From assembly GCF_039555325.1 (NCBI RefSeq), contig NZ_CP154608.1, positions 930,001 through 994,000 on the forward strand: 64,000 bases of DNA, in the 5' to 3' direction. How positions within the stretch are numbered: the stretch's first letter is position 1; every line of letters begins with the position of its first letter. This DNA is from Sphingomicrobium sp. XHP0239. GTDB taxonomy: Bacteria > Pseudomonadota > Alphaproteobacteria > Sphingomonadales > Sphingomonadaceae. The translations under genes were made by a program, and so were the position numbers. The notes under the pieces were generated by a model, which was not told where the DNA came from, searched no databases, and saw only the letters and a program-made list of their open reading frames with translations. Positions 52,741-62,702 of the stretch are shown piece by piece.

Positions 52741-54351
52741 TTGCCGAACCAGAAAACCAAGGCCCGGCTGAAGGTCCGGCAGGCTCGCCTGTCGGACATC
52801 GCCGGCATCACCGAGCTGGCGGCACACGCCTACAAGGATTTCGTGCCCTACACGGCCAGCGAGATCCGGGGCCAGCTTAACAATTATCCGCGCGGCTGTT
52901 TCGTCGCGGTGCTCGACGACCGCATCGTCGGCTATTGCGCTTCCATGCGCCTCGCAGAGGGGATCGCGCTCAAGCATCACACGTGGCGCGAGATTACCGG
53001 TGGCGGCTACGGCGCGCGGCACGATCCGACCGGCGACTGGCTCTACGGCTATGAAATGGTCGTCGACGTCAAGGCGCGCGGCACCCGCATCGGCCGCCGT
53101 CTGTACGAAGAACGGCGCAAGCTGGCCGAGGAGCTCGAACTCACCGGTATCGCCTTCGGGGGTCGCATTCCCGGCTATCGCCGCAACCGCAAGAAGGTGT
53201 CGGGCGCACAGGACTATCTCGACAAGGTCGTTTCGGGCGAGATCCACGATCCCGTGATCCGGTTCCAGCTGGCCAACGGCTTCGAACCGATCGGCATTCT
53301 GAAGAGCTATCTGCGCGAGGACAGCCGGTCGATGGGCCACGCGGTCCACATGGTTTGGCGCAATCCGTACGTCGATCGCGAAAGCCCAAAGAAATTCCGC
53401 CTTCCCCGCGGCGTCGAAAGCGTCCGTATCGCCACCTGCCAGCTACAGGCCCGCGCGGTCGGCGATTTCGACGAGTTCATCGACAATGTCCGCTACTTCA
53501 TCGAGGTCGCCAGCGACTACGAGAGCGATTTCATCCTCCTTCCCGAACTCTTCACCCTCAGCCTTCTCAGCGCCGAGGAGAAAGAGCTCGAACCCAAGGA
53601 CGCGATCGAGAAGCTCACCGAATATACGGGCCAGATCCGCACCAGCCTGTCGGAAATGGCCATGCGCTACAACATCAACATCATCGGCGGGTCGCACCCG
53701 ACGCGCACTCCCGACGGCGAGATCCAGAACGTTTCATTCGTCTGCCTTCGTGACGGCGCGATCCACGAGCAGGAGAAGATCCACCCCACGCCGAACGAGC
53801 GTTACTGGTGGAACATCTCGGGCGGCGATACGATCGACACCATCCCGACCGACTGCGGCCCGATCGGCGTTACCATCTGCTACGACAGCGAATTCCCGGA
53901 ACTGGCCCGCCGTCTGGTCGACGAGGGCGCGCGGATCATCTTCACGCCCTTCTGTACCGACAGCCGCCAGGGCTATCTTCGCGTGCGCTACTGCTGTCAG
54001 GCGCGCGCGATCGAGAACCAGTGCTTCGTCGTCCTGGCGGGCAATGTCGGCAACCTGCCCAAGGTCCACAACATGGATATCCAGTATGCGCAGAGCTGCA
54101 TCCTGACGCCATGCGACTTTCCATTCGCTCGCGACGGGATCGCGGCGGAAGCGACCGAGAATGTCGAGACGCTGACGATCAGCGATGTCAACCTCGCCGA
54201 TCTCAGCTGGGCCCGCGCAGAAGGCACGGTGCGCAACCTCGCCGACCGTCGCTTCGACCTTTACGACATCAAGTGGGACACCTCGCATCCCCACGACAAG
54301 GAAAGGCCACGCGCCGAACCCATCGGCCCGGGCGGCATGGGCGGCGGCTGA
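52741..54351 (+). CDS. GNAT acetyltransferase fused to a nitrilase-family amidohydrolase
   Basis: A 536-residue two-domain protein. Residues about 8-215 are a GNAT domain (VRQARLSDIAGITELAAHAY, VVDVKARGTRIGRRLYEERR with the acetyl-CoA loop). Residues about 230-515 are a carbon-nitrogen hydrolase with the catalytic triad Glu269 (FILLPELFT), Lys346 (HEQEKIHPTP) and Cys380 (GVTICYDSEFPE). This architecture occurs in many bacteria, but its substrate is not established to my knowledge. A TTG at 52741, seven bases after the icd stop with AGGGCG before it, is the start. Confidence 0.9.
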   Translation: MPNQKTKARLKVRQARLSDIAGITELAAHAYKDFVPYTASEIRGQLNNYPRGCFVAVLDDRIVGYCASMRLAEGIALKHHTWREITGGGYGARHDPTGDWLYGYEMVVDVKARGTRIGRRLYEERRKLAEELELTGIAFGGRIPGYRRNRKKVSGAQDYLDKVVSGEIHDPVIRFQLANGFEPIGILKSYLREDSRSMGHAVHMVWRNPYVDRESPKKFRLPRGVESVRIATCQLQARAVGDFDEFIDNVRYFIEVASDYESDFILLPELFTLSLLSAEEKELEPKDAIEKLTEYTGQIRTSLSEMAMRYNINIIGGSHPTRTPDGEIQNVSFVCLRDGAIHEQEKIHPTPNERYWWNISGGDTIDTIPTDCGPIGVTICYDSEFPELARRLVDEGARIIFTPFCTDSRQGYLRVRYCCQARAIENQCFVVLAGNVGNLPKVHNMDIQYAQSCILTPCDFPFARDGIAAEATENVETLTISDVNLADLSWARAEGTVRNLADRRFDLYDIKWDTSHPHDKERPRAEPIGPGGMGGG

Positions 54352-54417
54352 TACGACTGACCGATTCAACCACCGTTCACGCTCTGGTTTCCATCGCCGG
54401 AGAAACGGTCGAGGAGA

Positions 54418-55170
54418 ATGTCGATGATCTGCCCTTTACGCACCGCCATCGTCCTCGCCGCTTCGGCCATCGTTCTGGCCACGCCCGTCGCTGCCGTGGC
54501 GCAGGAAGCCCAAGTCCCGGATACGGAAGAAGCCGAGATCGTCATTCTCGGCATGGCCGGTGAACCCTTCCGGCTGACCAGCGACCGACTTCGTGATGCG
54601 ATCCGCACCTACGAGGAGAAGCGGGAGGCCCTCGCTCCCCAAGCCACCCTGGAATGGACGATCCGGAACTACGATCCGACGAGCGATCTTGCGCTGACGT
54701 TGGTCGATCGCAAATCGAAGCAGCGCACCAAGGTCGCGATCACCCCGGACGGACGGTTCGTCCTTCCGCACGACAGAATGCTGGAACGAAAGTTCGACCT
54801 CGTCGCCAACCGATCCCGCGAACCGGTCGGTATCATGCCGACGGTATTCTCGCCGGGCGGGACCCTCGAACGGCACCGGGTCGGCGATGCCCGCCTCGCC
54901 TGCCACGTCACCCTGGCCTTCATCGACAACGACATGTCGGCGTTCGAACGGATGGTCCTGCGAACGGTCGGCGGATGCGATTCCAGTCGCGTCTCCGCCA
55001 TGCGCGGGACCGATCGTCCGATCGCGACAGTCGACGTCAGCGGCTGGGATGGTGAGATCCGGGTGGCCGATGATCGTCGGTCCTACCGAATGCCGGTGCA
55101 CGACCGTTCGCTCGACAATGAATCGATCATCACGTTGCGCTACGCGCAGGAAGGATCGAGCGCCGACTGA
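54418..55170 (+). CDS. Secreted hypothetical protein
   Basis: A 250-residue protein with a signal peptide (TAIVLAASAIVLATPVAAVA, cleaved near AVAQ). The mature part is acidic-basic mixed: EIVILGMAGEPFRLTSDRLR, then VDRKSKQRTKVAITPDGRFV and LERKFDLVANRSREPVGIMP, with two cysteines (about 161 and 186) that could form a disulfide. No family is recognised. ATG at 54418 or 54424 may be the start. It stands alone between the GNAT-nitrilase fusion and a KefB-type gene. Confidence 0.75.
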   Translation: MSMICPLRTAIVLAASAIVLATPVAAVAQEAQVPDTEEAEIVILGMAGEPFRLTSDRLRDAIRTYEEKREALAPQATLEWTIRNYDPTSDLALTLVDRKSKQRTKVAITPDGRFVLPHDRMLERKFDLVANRSREPVGIMPTVFSPGGTLERHRVGDARLACHVTLAFIDNDMSAFERMVLRTVGGCDSSRVSAMRGTDRPIATVDVSGWDGEIRVADDRRSYRMPVHDRSLDNESIITLRYAQEGSSAD

Positions 55171-55293
55171 CCTTGCGTCGACTGTCGCGAGCGACGCCCT
55201 CTGAAAGATAGCCGCCCGGGTCCCGCATCGACTTGATCGACATTACGGTTTTGCCCCGTGACACCCGCGCGCCCATGCGCCAAATAGCCCCCT

Positions 55294-57042
55294 ATGGCGG
55301 GCGAACTCGATATTGAAGGACTGAGCGACGCGCTGGTGATCCTCGGTGCGGCCGGGATCGTCATTCCCGCCTTCGCACGGTTCAAGATCAACCCCGTCAT
55401 CGGGTTCATTCTCGTCGGGATCGCCACCGGGCCCTTCACGCTCGGCGCGCTCAGCGACGAGATCCGCTGGCTTCGCCATTTCACGATCGACGATCCCGAG
55501 GCGATCCAGCCTTTCGCGGACTTCGGTGTCATCCTGCTCCTGTTCGCCATCGGTCTGGAACTGAGCTTCAAGCGGCTCTGGTCGCTTCGCAACATGGTGT
55601 TCGGGATCGGCGCCGCCGAACTGCTCGTCACGGCGAGTATCTTCGGCGCGGTGATGCTGCTGATCTTCGGCTGGGAAACCAAGAGCGCGGCTGCGCTCGG
55701 GCTCGCGCTCGCGATGAGTTCGACCGCGCTGGTGCTGCCCATTTCCGGAACCCACAGCCCCGTCGGTCGTGCCGCGCTCGCGATGCTGCTGTTCGAGGAC
55801 GTCGCCCTCGTCCCCATGCTGTTCGTCTTCGGAACGGTGGGCGGCGCGGATGTCGACGGGCTGACTCAGGTCGCCATCTCGGGCGGCATCGCGGTCGTCG
55901 CGATTCTCGTCGTCGGCCGGTTCCTCCTCCCGCCACTCTTCGCCCAGGCGGCGCGCACCAAGTCCCCCGAAGGCTTCTTCGCGATCTCGCTCCTGACGGT
56001 GATCCTCGCCGCGGTGGCAACCTCGGCGGCGGGCGTCTCTCCCATCCTCGGCGCTCTTCTCGCCGGCATGCTGATCGCCGAAACCGAATATCATAGCGAG
56101 GTCGATGTCGTCATCGCGCCCCTAAAAGGCCTCGGCCTCGGGGTCTTCCTCATCTCGATCGGGATGCTGATCGACGTCGGAGAGGTCATCCAGGAGTGGC
56201 ACCTGATCCTCGGCGGGCTGGCGGGCGTCCTGCTCGTCAAGTCGCTCGTCACCGGGTCGCTGCTGCGTATCGCCGGCGCACGCCGGGGGGTTGCCGCGGA
56301 AACCGGTATCCTGATGGCCAGCCCGTCGGAAACCACGCTCATCCTGCTGGGCGCAGCGGGCGCGGCCGGTGTCCTCAGCCGCGAAACGGTGAGTTTCTGG
56401 TCCGCCGCGACCGCGCTCGGTCTCACGATCACCCCGTTTCTTGCCGATCTCGGTCGGCTCGCCGGACGCCGCGTCGAAAAGAACGAAACTGCCGCCGACC
56501 TCGCTGCCGAGGACGTCGCCGATCGTACCGTCATCTTCGGCTTCGGGCGTGTCGGGGAATTGATCGCCCAGATGCTCGATGAACATCAACGCCCCTACCT
56601 TGCCATCGACAACGACATCGATGCCGTCCGCCGCCACCGCGAGCGCGGATACAATGTTCTCTATGGCGATGTCGCGCGCGCCGATCTCGTCGATCGCCTT
56701 AGCTTAGCGGATGCGGCCGCCATCGTGCTGACGATGGATGCGCCCGTGCTGACCGCGCGGTTGACCGATACGATCCGTGCGGACCATCCGGACCTTCCGA
56801 TCATCGCCCGCGCCCGCGATAGCGAACACGCCGCGAAGCTCTACAAGGCGGGGGTGACCGACGCCGTCCCCGAAGCCTTGGAAGCCTCGCTCCAACTGTC
56901 CGAAGCCGTGCTCGTCGATATCGGGGTCGCGATGGGCCCGGTGATCGCCAGCATTCATCAGAAGCGTAGCGACCTTCGCGACCAGATCATGGACGAGGGC
57001 GGCCTGGCGACCGCGCCCAGCCTCGGCAAACGGCGGGACTAG
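55294..57042 (+). CDS. KefB/KefC-type monovalent cation:proton antiporter
   Basis: A 582-residue membrane transporter of the CPA2 family. About 12 hydrophobic segments come first (residues 8-390: FKINPVIGFILVGIATGPFT, FGVILLLFAIGLELSFKRLW, LALAMSSTALVLPISGTHSP), then a TrkA-N RCK nucleotide-binding domain starting about residue 405 (VIFGFGRVGELIAQMLDEHQ with the GxGxxG loop). The fold resembles glutathione-gated KefB/KefC K+ efflux systems. No KefF/KefG ancillary gene is adjacent. It is convergent with alaS across 16 bases. Confidence 0.9.
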   Translation: MAGELDIEGLSDALVILGAAGIVIPAFARFKINPVIGFILVGIATGPFTLGALSDEIRWLRHFTIDDPEAIQPFADFGVILLLFAIGLELSFKRLWSLRNMVFGIGAAELLVTASIFGAVMLLIFGWETKSAAALGLALAMSSTALVLPISGTHSPVGRAALAMLLFEDVALVPMLFVFGTVGGADVDGLTQVAISGGIAVVAILVVGRFLLPPLFAQAARTKSPEGFFAISLLTVILAAVATSAAGVSPILGALLAGMLIAETEYHSEVDVVIAPLKGLGLGVFLISIGMLIDVGEVIQEWHLILGGLAGVLLVKSLVTGSLLRIAGARRGVAAETGILMASPSETTLILLGAAGAAGVLSRETVSFWSAATALGLTITPFLADLGRLAGRRVEKNETAADLAAEDVADRTVIFGFGRVGELIAQMLDEHQRPYLAIDNDIDAVRRHRERGYNVLYGDVARADLVDRLSLADAAAIVLTMDAPVLTARLTDTIRADHPDLPIIARARDSEHAAKLYKAGVTDAVPEALEASLQLSEAVLVDIGVAMGPVIASIHQKRSDLRDQIMDEGGLATAPSLGKRRD

Positions 57043-57058
57043 GCTCGCCCCGCGACGC

Positions 57059-59710
57059 TCAGGCGGAAACGCTCGCCAACGCGTCCTTCACCGCCACCAG
57101 CGCTTCGTCCGCCGCTTCGCCATCGGGTCCACCGCCCTGCGCCATGTCGGGGCGTCCGCCCCCGCCCTTGCCACCGAGCTTCTCGACCGCCGCGCGAACC
57201 AGGTCGACCGCATTCACGTCGGCCGTCAGGTCGTCGGTGACGCCGACCGCGACGCTCGCACGCCCTTCGTTCACCGCGACCAGCGCAGCGACGCCGCTAC
57301 CCAACTGGGATTTCATCTCGTCGATCGTCGGACGCAGCTCCTTAGGTTCCAGTCCCTCGACCTTCTTGCCCAGAAACTTGCGGCCCGCGACATCTTCGGG
57401 TCCCGCAACGTCGGTCGAACCGCCGCCACCCATCGCCAACGCCTTCTTCGCCTCGGCCAGCTCTTTCTCGACGCGCTTCATGTTCTCGACCAGCGCCGCG
57501 ATCCGGTCGGGCACCTCGTCCGGAGCCGCCTTGAGGCTCGCCGCGGCGCTTCGCAACTTGGCATCGCGATCGAGCAGCCACTGACGCGCGGCCTCTCCCG
57601 TCAGCGCTTCGATGCGCCGAACGCCCGACGACACGGCGCTTTCGGAAATGATCTTGAACAACTGGATGTCGCCCGTCGCGTTGACGTGCGTGCCGCCGCA
57701 CAACTCGACCGAATAGTGGCGGACAGTCTTGCGACCCATCGACAGGACCCGGACCTCGTCGCCATATTTCTCGCCGAACAGCGCCAGCGCACCCGCTTCG
57801 ACCGCATCGTCGGGAGCCATCAGTTGGGTTCCGACGCCCTCGTTGGCGCGAATTTCCTCGTTCACCTCTGCCTCGATCGCCGCAATCTCGTCGGCGGTCA
57901 GCGAGGACGGGTGCGAGAAGTCGAACCGTAGCCGCTCGGGAGCCACCAGACTGCCTTTCTGCGTGACATGATCGCCGAGAATGCCGCGAAGCGCCGCGTG
58001 GACGAGATGCGTCGCCGAATGATTAGCGCGCACCCGGTTGCGTCGATCGACGTCGACCTCTTGGTGCAGCGTATCGCCCACCTTCACTTCGCCCGTCGCA
58101 ACATTCGCCTGCAAGGCATGCAGCTTGCCAAGGGGCTTGGCCGTATCGGTCACGATCAGCGCGACCCCGTCGGCCGTGAGTTCCCCCGCATCCCCGACCT
58201 GCCCGCCGCTCTCGCCGTAGAAAGGCGTCTGGTTGAGAAGGATCTGCACCTCGTCGCCCTCGCCCGCTCGTTCGACAGCGGCTCCGTCCTTGACGATAGC
58301 CTGCACGACGCCCTCGCCGGCGGTGGCGGCGTAGCCGGTGAATTCGGTCGCGCCATGCCGGTCGGCCAGGTCGAACCACAGCTCGTCCGACGCCTGCGCG
58401 CCCGATCCCTTCCAGGCCGCCCGCGCTGCTGCTTTCTGTTCGGCCATCGCGGCGTCGAAACCCTCCCGGTCGACCTCCAGCCCGTCGCGCCGCAGCGCAT
58501 CCTCGGTCAGATCGTAGGGAAAACCGTAGGTGTCGTAGAGCTTGAACGCCGTCTCACCCGACAGCTTCTCGCCCTCGCTCATGCCGACCCGCGCCTCGTC
58601 GAGCAACTTCAGGCCATTCGCCAGCGTCCGGCGAAACCGCACTTCCTCAGCATGCAGCGTCTGCTCGATCAGGGGCTGCGCGCGGACGAGTTCGGGAAAA
58701 GCCCCGCCCATCTCGCTCGACAGTTCGGGAACCAGCCGATGCATCAGCGGATCCTTCGCGCCCAGCAGATGCGCATGGCGCATCGCCCGGCGCATGATCC
58801 GGCGCAGGACGTAACCGCGCCCTTCGTTCGCAGGCAGCACGCCGTCGGCGATCATGAAGGCGCTCGAACGAAGATGGTCCGCAATCACGCGGTGCGAAGC
58901 GCGGCGATCGCCCTTGCTGTCGGTACCCGTCATCTCCTCGGACGCGGCGATCAGCGCGCGGAACAGGTCGATGTCGTAATTGTCGTGCACGCCCTGCATG
59001 ACCGCGGCGATCCGCTCCAGCCCCATGCCGGTGTCCACCGAAGGCTTGGGAAGGTCGGCGACGATCTCGTCGTTCGCCTGCACGAACTGCATGAACACGA
59101 GATTCCAGACTTCGACGAACCGGTCGCCGTCCTCGTCGGGACTGCCCGGGGGGCCACCCGGAATGTCCTCGCCATGATCGTAGAAGATCTCGCTGCACGG
59201 TCCGCATGGGCCGTCGGCGCCCATCGCCCAGAAATTATCCTTCGTGGCGATGCGGATGATCCGCTCCTCGGGCAGGCCCGAAATCTTGCGCCACAGGTCG
59301 AACGCCTCGTCATCGGTGTGATAGACGGTCGCCGTCAATTTCTCGGGCGCCAGTCCCCACTCCTTCGTGAGCAGCGTCCACGCATGGACGATCGCCTGCT
59401 CCTTGAAATAGTCTCCGAAGGAGAAATTCCCCAGCATTTCGAAGAAGGTATGATGCCGCGCGGTATAGCCGACATTGTCGAGATCGTTGTGCTTGCCGCC
59501 CGCCCGCACGCATTTCTGGCTGCTCGTCGCGGTCGAATAGTCGCGCGTTTCCAGCCCCGTGAACACGTTCTTGAATGGCACCATTCCGGCATTGACGAAC
59601 ATCAGCGTCGGATCGTTGTGCGGAATGAGCGGCGCGGAGGCCACGCGCTCGTGCCCGGCCCCCTCGAAATAGTCGAGGAAAGAGCGGCGGATGTCGTTGG
59701 TCGATGTCAT
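57059..59710 (-). CDS. alaS: Alanyl-tRNA synthetase
   Basis: An 883-residue class II synthetase. It shows [60 protein letters not shown], the editing-domain zinc ligands in [15 protein letters not shown] and [14 protein letters not shown], and a C-terminal DHHA1-type oligomerisation domain with [15 protein letters not shown]. Length is normal. The frame is open 26 codons upstream of ATG 59710, not family-like. It lies 92 bases downstream of the Gln/Arg-rich repeat gene. Confidence 0.97.
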   Translation of the reverse strand: MTSTNDIRRSFLDYFEGAGHERVASAPLIPHNDPTLMFVNAGMVPFKNVFTGLETRDYSTATSSQKCVRAGGKHNDLDNVGYTARHHTFFEMLGNFSFGDYFKEQAIVHAWTLLTKEWGLAPEKLTATVYHTDDEAFDLWRKISGLPEERIIRIATKDNFWAMGADGPCGPCSEIFYDHGEDIPGGPPGSPDEDGDRFVEVWNLVFMQFVQANDEIVADLPKPSVDTGMGLERIAAVMQGVHDNYDIDLFRALIAASEEMTGTDSKGDRRASHRVIADHLRSSAFMIADGVLPANEGRGYVLRRIMRRAMRHAHLLGAKDPLMHRLVPELSSEMGGAFPELVRAQPLIEQTLHAEEVRFRRTLANGLKLLDEARVGMSEGEKLSGETAFKLYDTYGFPYDLTEDALRRDGLEVDREGFDAAMAEQKAAARAAWKGSGAQASDELWFDLADRHGATEFTGYAATAGEGVVQAIVKDGAAVERAGEGDEVQILLNQTPFYGESGGQVGDAGELTADGVALIVTDTAKPLGKLHALQANVATGEVKVGDTLHQEVDVDRRNRVRANHSATHLVHAALRGILGDHVTQKGSLVAPERLRFDFSHPSSLTADEIAAIEAEVNEEIRANEGVGTQLMAPDDAVEAGALALFGEKYGDEVRVLSMGRKTVRHYSVELCGGTHVNATGDIQLFKIISESAVSSGVRRIEALTGEAARQWLLDRDAKLRSAAASLKAAPDEVPDRIAALVENMKRVEKELAEAKKALAMGGGGSTDVAGPEDVAGRKFLGKKVEGLEPKELRPTIDEMKSQLGSGVAALVAVNEGRASVAVGVTDDLTADVNAVDLVRAAVEKLGGKGGGGRPDMAQGGGPDGEAADEALVAVKDALASVSA

Positions 59711-59753
59711 GCAGCCGATGTATGCGGCCCGCCCCGCTGCGGCAAGACGGCAA

Positions 59754-59785
59754 GAAAGCGGACGCCGTTTCCGACGCCCGCTTTC
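59754..59785 (-). terminator. Strong hairpin after the Gln/Arg-rich gene
   Basis: GAAAGCGG (59754-59761) pairs with CCGCTTTC (59778-59785), with further pairing inside. On the minus strand it lies 18 bases after the stop of the repeat gene and is followed by TTGCCGTCTTGCC, not a clean T run. It is probably a terminator or stabilising 3' hairpin before alaS. Confidence 0.5.
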
Positions 59786-59802
59786 CATCCGTTTGAAACG
59801 AC

Positions 59803-61620
59803 CTAGCTGTAGATGTCGTAGCTGTCGGTAATCAGATAACTGTCCGGATCGACCGCATATACATAGCCGTCGGCGTAGCGATACGAACGATCGGGATTCT
59901 CCACGAACCGGGCGCGATACTGCTGCGGAACGTTATAGACGCTGTAGCTGGCCGGCATCGGCTGGCCCACGCTCAGCGGCTGTCCGGTGACCAGCGACAC
60001 CAGAGCGGTGATCAGCTGCGTCGTCGGATCGACCCGATAGATCGCATTGTCGGCATAGCGATACTGATAGTCCGGCGTGTCGTAATAGAGACCCTGATAG
60101 CCGTACGGCACATTGTAGTCCGGATAATCGGTCGGCCACGGCGACCCGACCATATAGTCGGCTTCGTAGAGCGGGTATCCGTTCGTGACGTAGCGCGTCC
60201 GCGGATCGATCTCGTAGACGTAGCCGTCGTCGTAACGATACCAGGCATCGTTCGTGTCGACATACCGGTCGCGATAGCTGACCGGGACATTGTAGACGTC
60301 ATAGCCTGCGGGCATCCGCTGACCGACCGAGAAGTTCTGACCCGTCAAAAGGGCGGCCACCGCCGTGATCAGCTGGGTCGCGGGATCGACCCGATACACT
60401 GCCGGCCCAACGGTCCGGTAATAACTGTTCGACGTCGGATAATAGGCGCCCTGATATCCGTAGGGCACATAGCCCTGGTCGTAGTAGCTCGGCACGCTGC
60501 GGCCGATCCAGTTGGGGCTGTAGTAAGCCGGGATGACGGACCGCACGACGTTGCGCGTCCGGTCGATTCGATAGATCGTGTCGAGGTTCCGATCGTAGCG
60601 GTAATAGTCGTTCCGCGTGTCGCGATAGCGGGTGCGATAGGCGCTCGGAAGACGCGGTTCGTACCAGTCCCGCTGGACGGTGCTGCCGGCCCGAACGAAG
60701 CGGACGGGATCGTTGGCGATCACTTGGCGCGTCGCGCGACGATCGCCCCGTTCGACCCAGTCGCGATAGGCGGCGCGCTGTTCGTAACGACGCTCGGCAC
60801 GGCGTTCGGCACGCTGGATCTGGCGACGGACCTCGACGCGGCGTTCGCGAATGTCCTCGCGACGTTCTGCGCGGCGCTGCTCGACCCGGCGCTGCTGCCG
60901 GAGATCGCGACCGCGTTCGATACGGCGTTCCATCGCTCGCTCGGCACGACGCTCGTTACCACGCTGCTGGAGACGCCGCTCCTGCGCGATCCGGGCACGA
61001 TTCTCCTGAACACGCTGGTCGCGGCGCTGGTCGATGCGGCGATCCTGGCGACGCTCGGCGCGGCGTTCCTGCACGCGCTGGGCACGACGCTGTTCGGCGC
61101 GCTGCTGCTGGCGCTGCTGCGCGCGTTGCTGTTGACGCTCGGCCCGGCGCTCTTGAGCACGTTGCTGCTGACGCTCCTGTGCGCGTTGCTGCTGCCGCTC
61201 CTGCGCTCGCTGAGCTTGGCGCTGCTGCTGGCGCTCCTGAGCACGTTGCGCCTGCCGCTGCTGCGCACGTTGCTGCTGGCGTTCCTGCGCACGCTGTTGC
61301 TGACGTTCCTGCGCGCGCTGCTGCTGACGCTGTTGAGCGCGTTCCTGCTGACGCTGCTGGGCGCGCTGTTGCTGACGAGCGTCGGCCTGGCGTGCCTGAC
61401 GCTGCTCCTGACGGGCATTTCCCCGACGGTCCTGACGCTGCGCTTGGCGTTGCTCGGCGCGCTGCTGGCGGCGGTCCTGGCGATCGGCCCGATCCTTGCC
61501 GCGGTCACCGCGCTCGGCGCGTTCGGGCTGGACGTCGACGCTGTCGACACCTGCTGCCGCTGCCGACGGGGCGATGAGCGCCAATCCGGCGACCGATGCA
61601 ATCAATGAAATTCGGGTCAT
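59803..61620 (-). CDS. Secreted Gln/Arg-rich protein with tandem Tyr-rich repeats
   Basis: A 605-residue exported protein. Signal peptide [24 protein letters not shown]; a striking region from about 40 to 280 made almost only of Gln, Arg, Ala and Glu (units like QQQRAQERQ), giving a very basic helical rod; then a Tyr/Asp-rich part. The C-terminal part holds an exact 119-residue tandem repeat (VPYGYQG at 385 and 504; YRVDP-TQLITA at 409 and 528; GYVY-x-DP at 466 and 585) and a degenerate earlier copy (328-360). AGGAGG precedes ATG 61620. No cysteines and no known family. A periplasmic scaffold or polyanion-binding role is speculation. Confidence 0.9.
   Translation of the reverse strand: MTRISLIASVAGLALIAPSAAAAGVDSVDVQPERAERGDRGKDRADRQDRRQQRAEQRQAQRQDRRGNARQEQRQARQADARQQQRAQQRQQERAQQRQQQRAQERQQQRAQERQQQRAQQRQAQRAQERQQQRQAQRAQERQQQRAQERQQQRAQERRAERQQQRAQQRQQQRAEQRRAQRVQERRAERRQDRRIDQRRDQRVQENRARIAQERRLQQRGNERRAERAMERRIERGRDLRQQRRVEQRRAERREDIRERRVEVRRQIQRAERRAERRYEQRAAYRDWVERGDRRATRQVIANDPVRFVRAGSTVQRDWYEPRLPSAYRTRYRDTRNDYYRYDRNLDTIYRIDRTRNVVRSVIPAYYSPNWIGRSVPSYYDQGYVPYGYQGAYYPTSNSYYRTVGPAVYRVDPATQLITAVAALLTGQNFSVGQRMPAGYDVYNVPVSYRDRYVDTNDAWYRYDDGYVYEIDPRTRYVTNGYPLYEADYMVGSPWPTDYPDYNVPYGYQGLYYDTPDYQYRYADNAIYRVDPTTQLITALVSLVTGQPLSVGQPMPASYSVYNVPQQYRARFVENPDRSYRYADGYVYAVDPDSYLITDSYDIYS
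59806..60468 (-). repeat. Tandem 119-codon repeat in a coding sequence
   Basis: Two copies of a 357-base unit encode residues 385-503 and 504-605 (the second truncated by the stop). Positions align at constant offset 119 throughout (PYGYQG, VDP-TQLITA, TGQ--SVGQ-MPA, YNVP--YR-R). The copies differ at many residues, so the duplication is old and maintained at protein level. Confidence 0.85.
60781..61503 (-). repeat. Low-complexity Gln/Arg-coding repeat tract
   Basis: About 720 bases of degenerate short repeats encode residues about 40-280. Units such as CAGCAGCGCGCTCAGGAACG recur with variation. The opposite strand is open and reads as Leu/Ala-rich because of the codon pattern. Such tracts change length by slippage, so copy number probably varies between strains. 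Confidence 0.8.
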
Positions 61621-61784
61621 GAACGACCTCCTGCTGCTTCCAATCTTCAACGCCCAATTTACCAAATGGTGCATGGACCAAGCTTGAACCCAAGTGGAAA
61701 ATCGCCCCGTTTGCCCCGTTTTGTCGGCAACCCAACGATACTGTAGGCTGGCGTTCAGTTTAGCGTCGGGTTACCGCGGAGCGC

Positions 61785-62702
61785 ATGTCTACCAAGCGTC
61801 GCCCCGCCGCCCGCCTCTTCATCTGGCTCCTGTGGTTCGCCCTCCTGCTGTTCCTCGCCAGCATCGTCTGGGTCGGCCTCTACCGCTTCGTGCCGGTCCC
61901 CATCACCGCAACGATGCTGATCGACGACAATGACCTCCGCAAGGACTGGGAACCGCTCGAGCGGATCGACCGCGACATGGTTCGCGCCGCCATCGCCGCC
62001 GAAGACGGCAAGTTCTGCGCTCATAAGGGCTTTGACTGGGAAGCCATCGAGGAAGCTCGCCGCCGCAACGCGGAAGGCGGCACGCTTCGCGGCGGCTCGA
62101 CGATCAGTCAGCAGACGGCCAAGAACGTCTTTCTGTGGCAAGGCGGCGGCTATGTCCGCAAAGGCGTCGAAGCCTATTTCACCTTCCTGATCGAAAGGCT
62201 GTGGGGAAAGCGGCGGATCATGGAGGTCTATCTCAACGTCGCCGAAACCGGGATCGGCACCTACGGCGTGACCGAAGGCGCGAGGCGCTATTTCGACAAG
62301 GATGCGTCCAGTCTTTCGGCGCGCGAGGCCGCGGCGATCGCCGCGGTGCTCCCGCTTCCCAAGGAGCGCCCGGGTCGCAATCCGAGCGGTTTCACCGCAC
62401 GCTACGGGGCGACCATCGCATCCCGCATCGGCACCGTGGAACGCGACGGCCTCGATGCGTGTGTCTATCCCGAAGGAGAATCGACGATGGACAACGACAC
62501 CCCCGAACAGCCGCAGCCCGATCCGGCGCCGCGCCCGCAGCCGGCGACCCCCGGTCCGGACCAGGATCCGGCACCCGCGGAGACGCCCCCTCCCGTCGAA
62601 CCGCAGCCCGATCCGGTCGACCCGAGCCCGAGCGAGACCCCGCCGATCGAAACCCCGCAGGAAACGCCCCCGCTGACGCCCGACAGCGTTCCGGAAGTCT
62701 AA
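61785..62702 (+). CDS. mtgA: Monofunctional peptidoglycan transglycosylase with Pro-rich tail
   Basis: A 305-residue GT51 glycosyltransferase that polymerises lipid II. One N-terminal membrane helix (LFIWLLWFALLLFLASIVWV) is followed by the catalytic Glu73 in AAIAAEDGKFCAHKGFDWEA, LRGGSTISQQTAKNVFLW, and second Glu147 in RIMEVYLNVAETGIGTYGVT. The usual enzyme ends near residue 230. Here a further 75 residues, mostly Pro, Asp, Glu and Thr (PQPDPAPRPQPATPGP), project into the periplasm. An internal ATG at 62487 with its own AAGGAG site lies at that junction. It is divergent from the Gln/Arg-rich gene. Confidence 0.92.
   Translation: MSTKRRPAARLFIWLLWFALLLFLASIVWVGLYRFVPVPITATMLIDDNDLRKDWEPLERIDRDMVRAAIAAEDGKFCAHKGFDWEAIEEARRRNAEGGTLRGGSTISQQTAKNVFLWQGGGYVRKGVEAYFTFLIERLWGKRRIMEVYLNVAETGIGTYGVTEGARRYFDKDASSLSAREAAAIAAVLPLPKERPGRNPSGFTARYGATIASRIGTVERDGLDACVYPEGESTMDNDTPEQPQPDPAPRPQPATPGPDQDPAPAETPPPVEPQPDPVDPSPSETPPIETPQETPPLTPDSVPEV
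62487..62702 (+). other. Possible internal start producing a 71-residue Pro-rich peptide
   Basis: Within mtgA and in the same frame, ATG at 62487 is preceded by AAGGAG at eight bases. It would start MDNDTPEQPQPDPAPRPQ and run to the mtgA stop. The peptide has no signal sequence, so if made separately it would stay in the cytoplasm. It could instead be a chance site, or the mark of a former separate gene fused to mtgA. Confidence 0.35.

Noticed and set aside
57968..59806. A 612-codon plus-strand frame over alaS
   Set aside because: Antisense shadow of alaS, whose motifs are intact on the minus strand.
60781..61503. CRISPR-like repeat array
   Set aside because: Repeats are short, degenerate, contiguous and in a single reading frame; no spacers or cas genes.
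60724..61608. A 294-codon plus-strand frame rich in Leu and Ala that looks like a membrane protein
   Set aside because: It is the exact antisense of the Gln/Arg repeat tract: CAG/CGC codons read backwards as Leu/Ala. The minus frame has a signal peptide, AGGAGG site and real repeats; this frame has no ribosome site.
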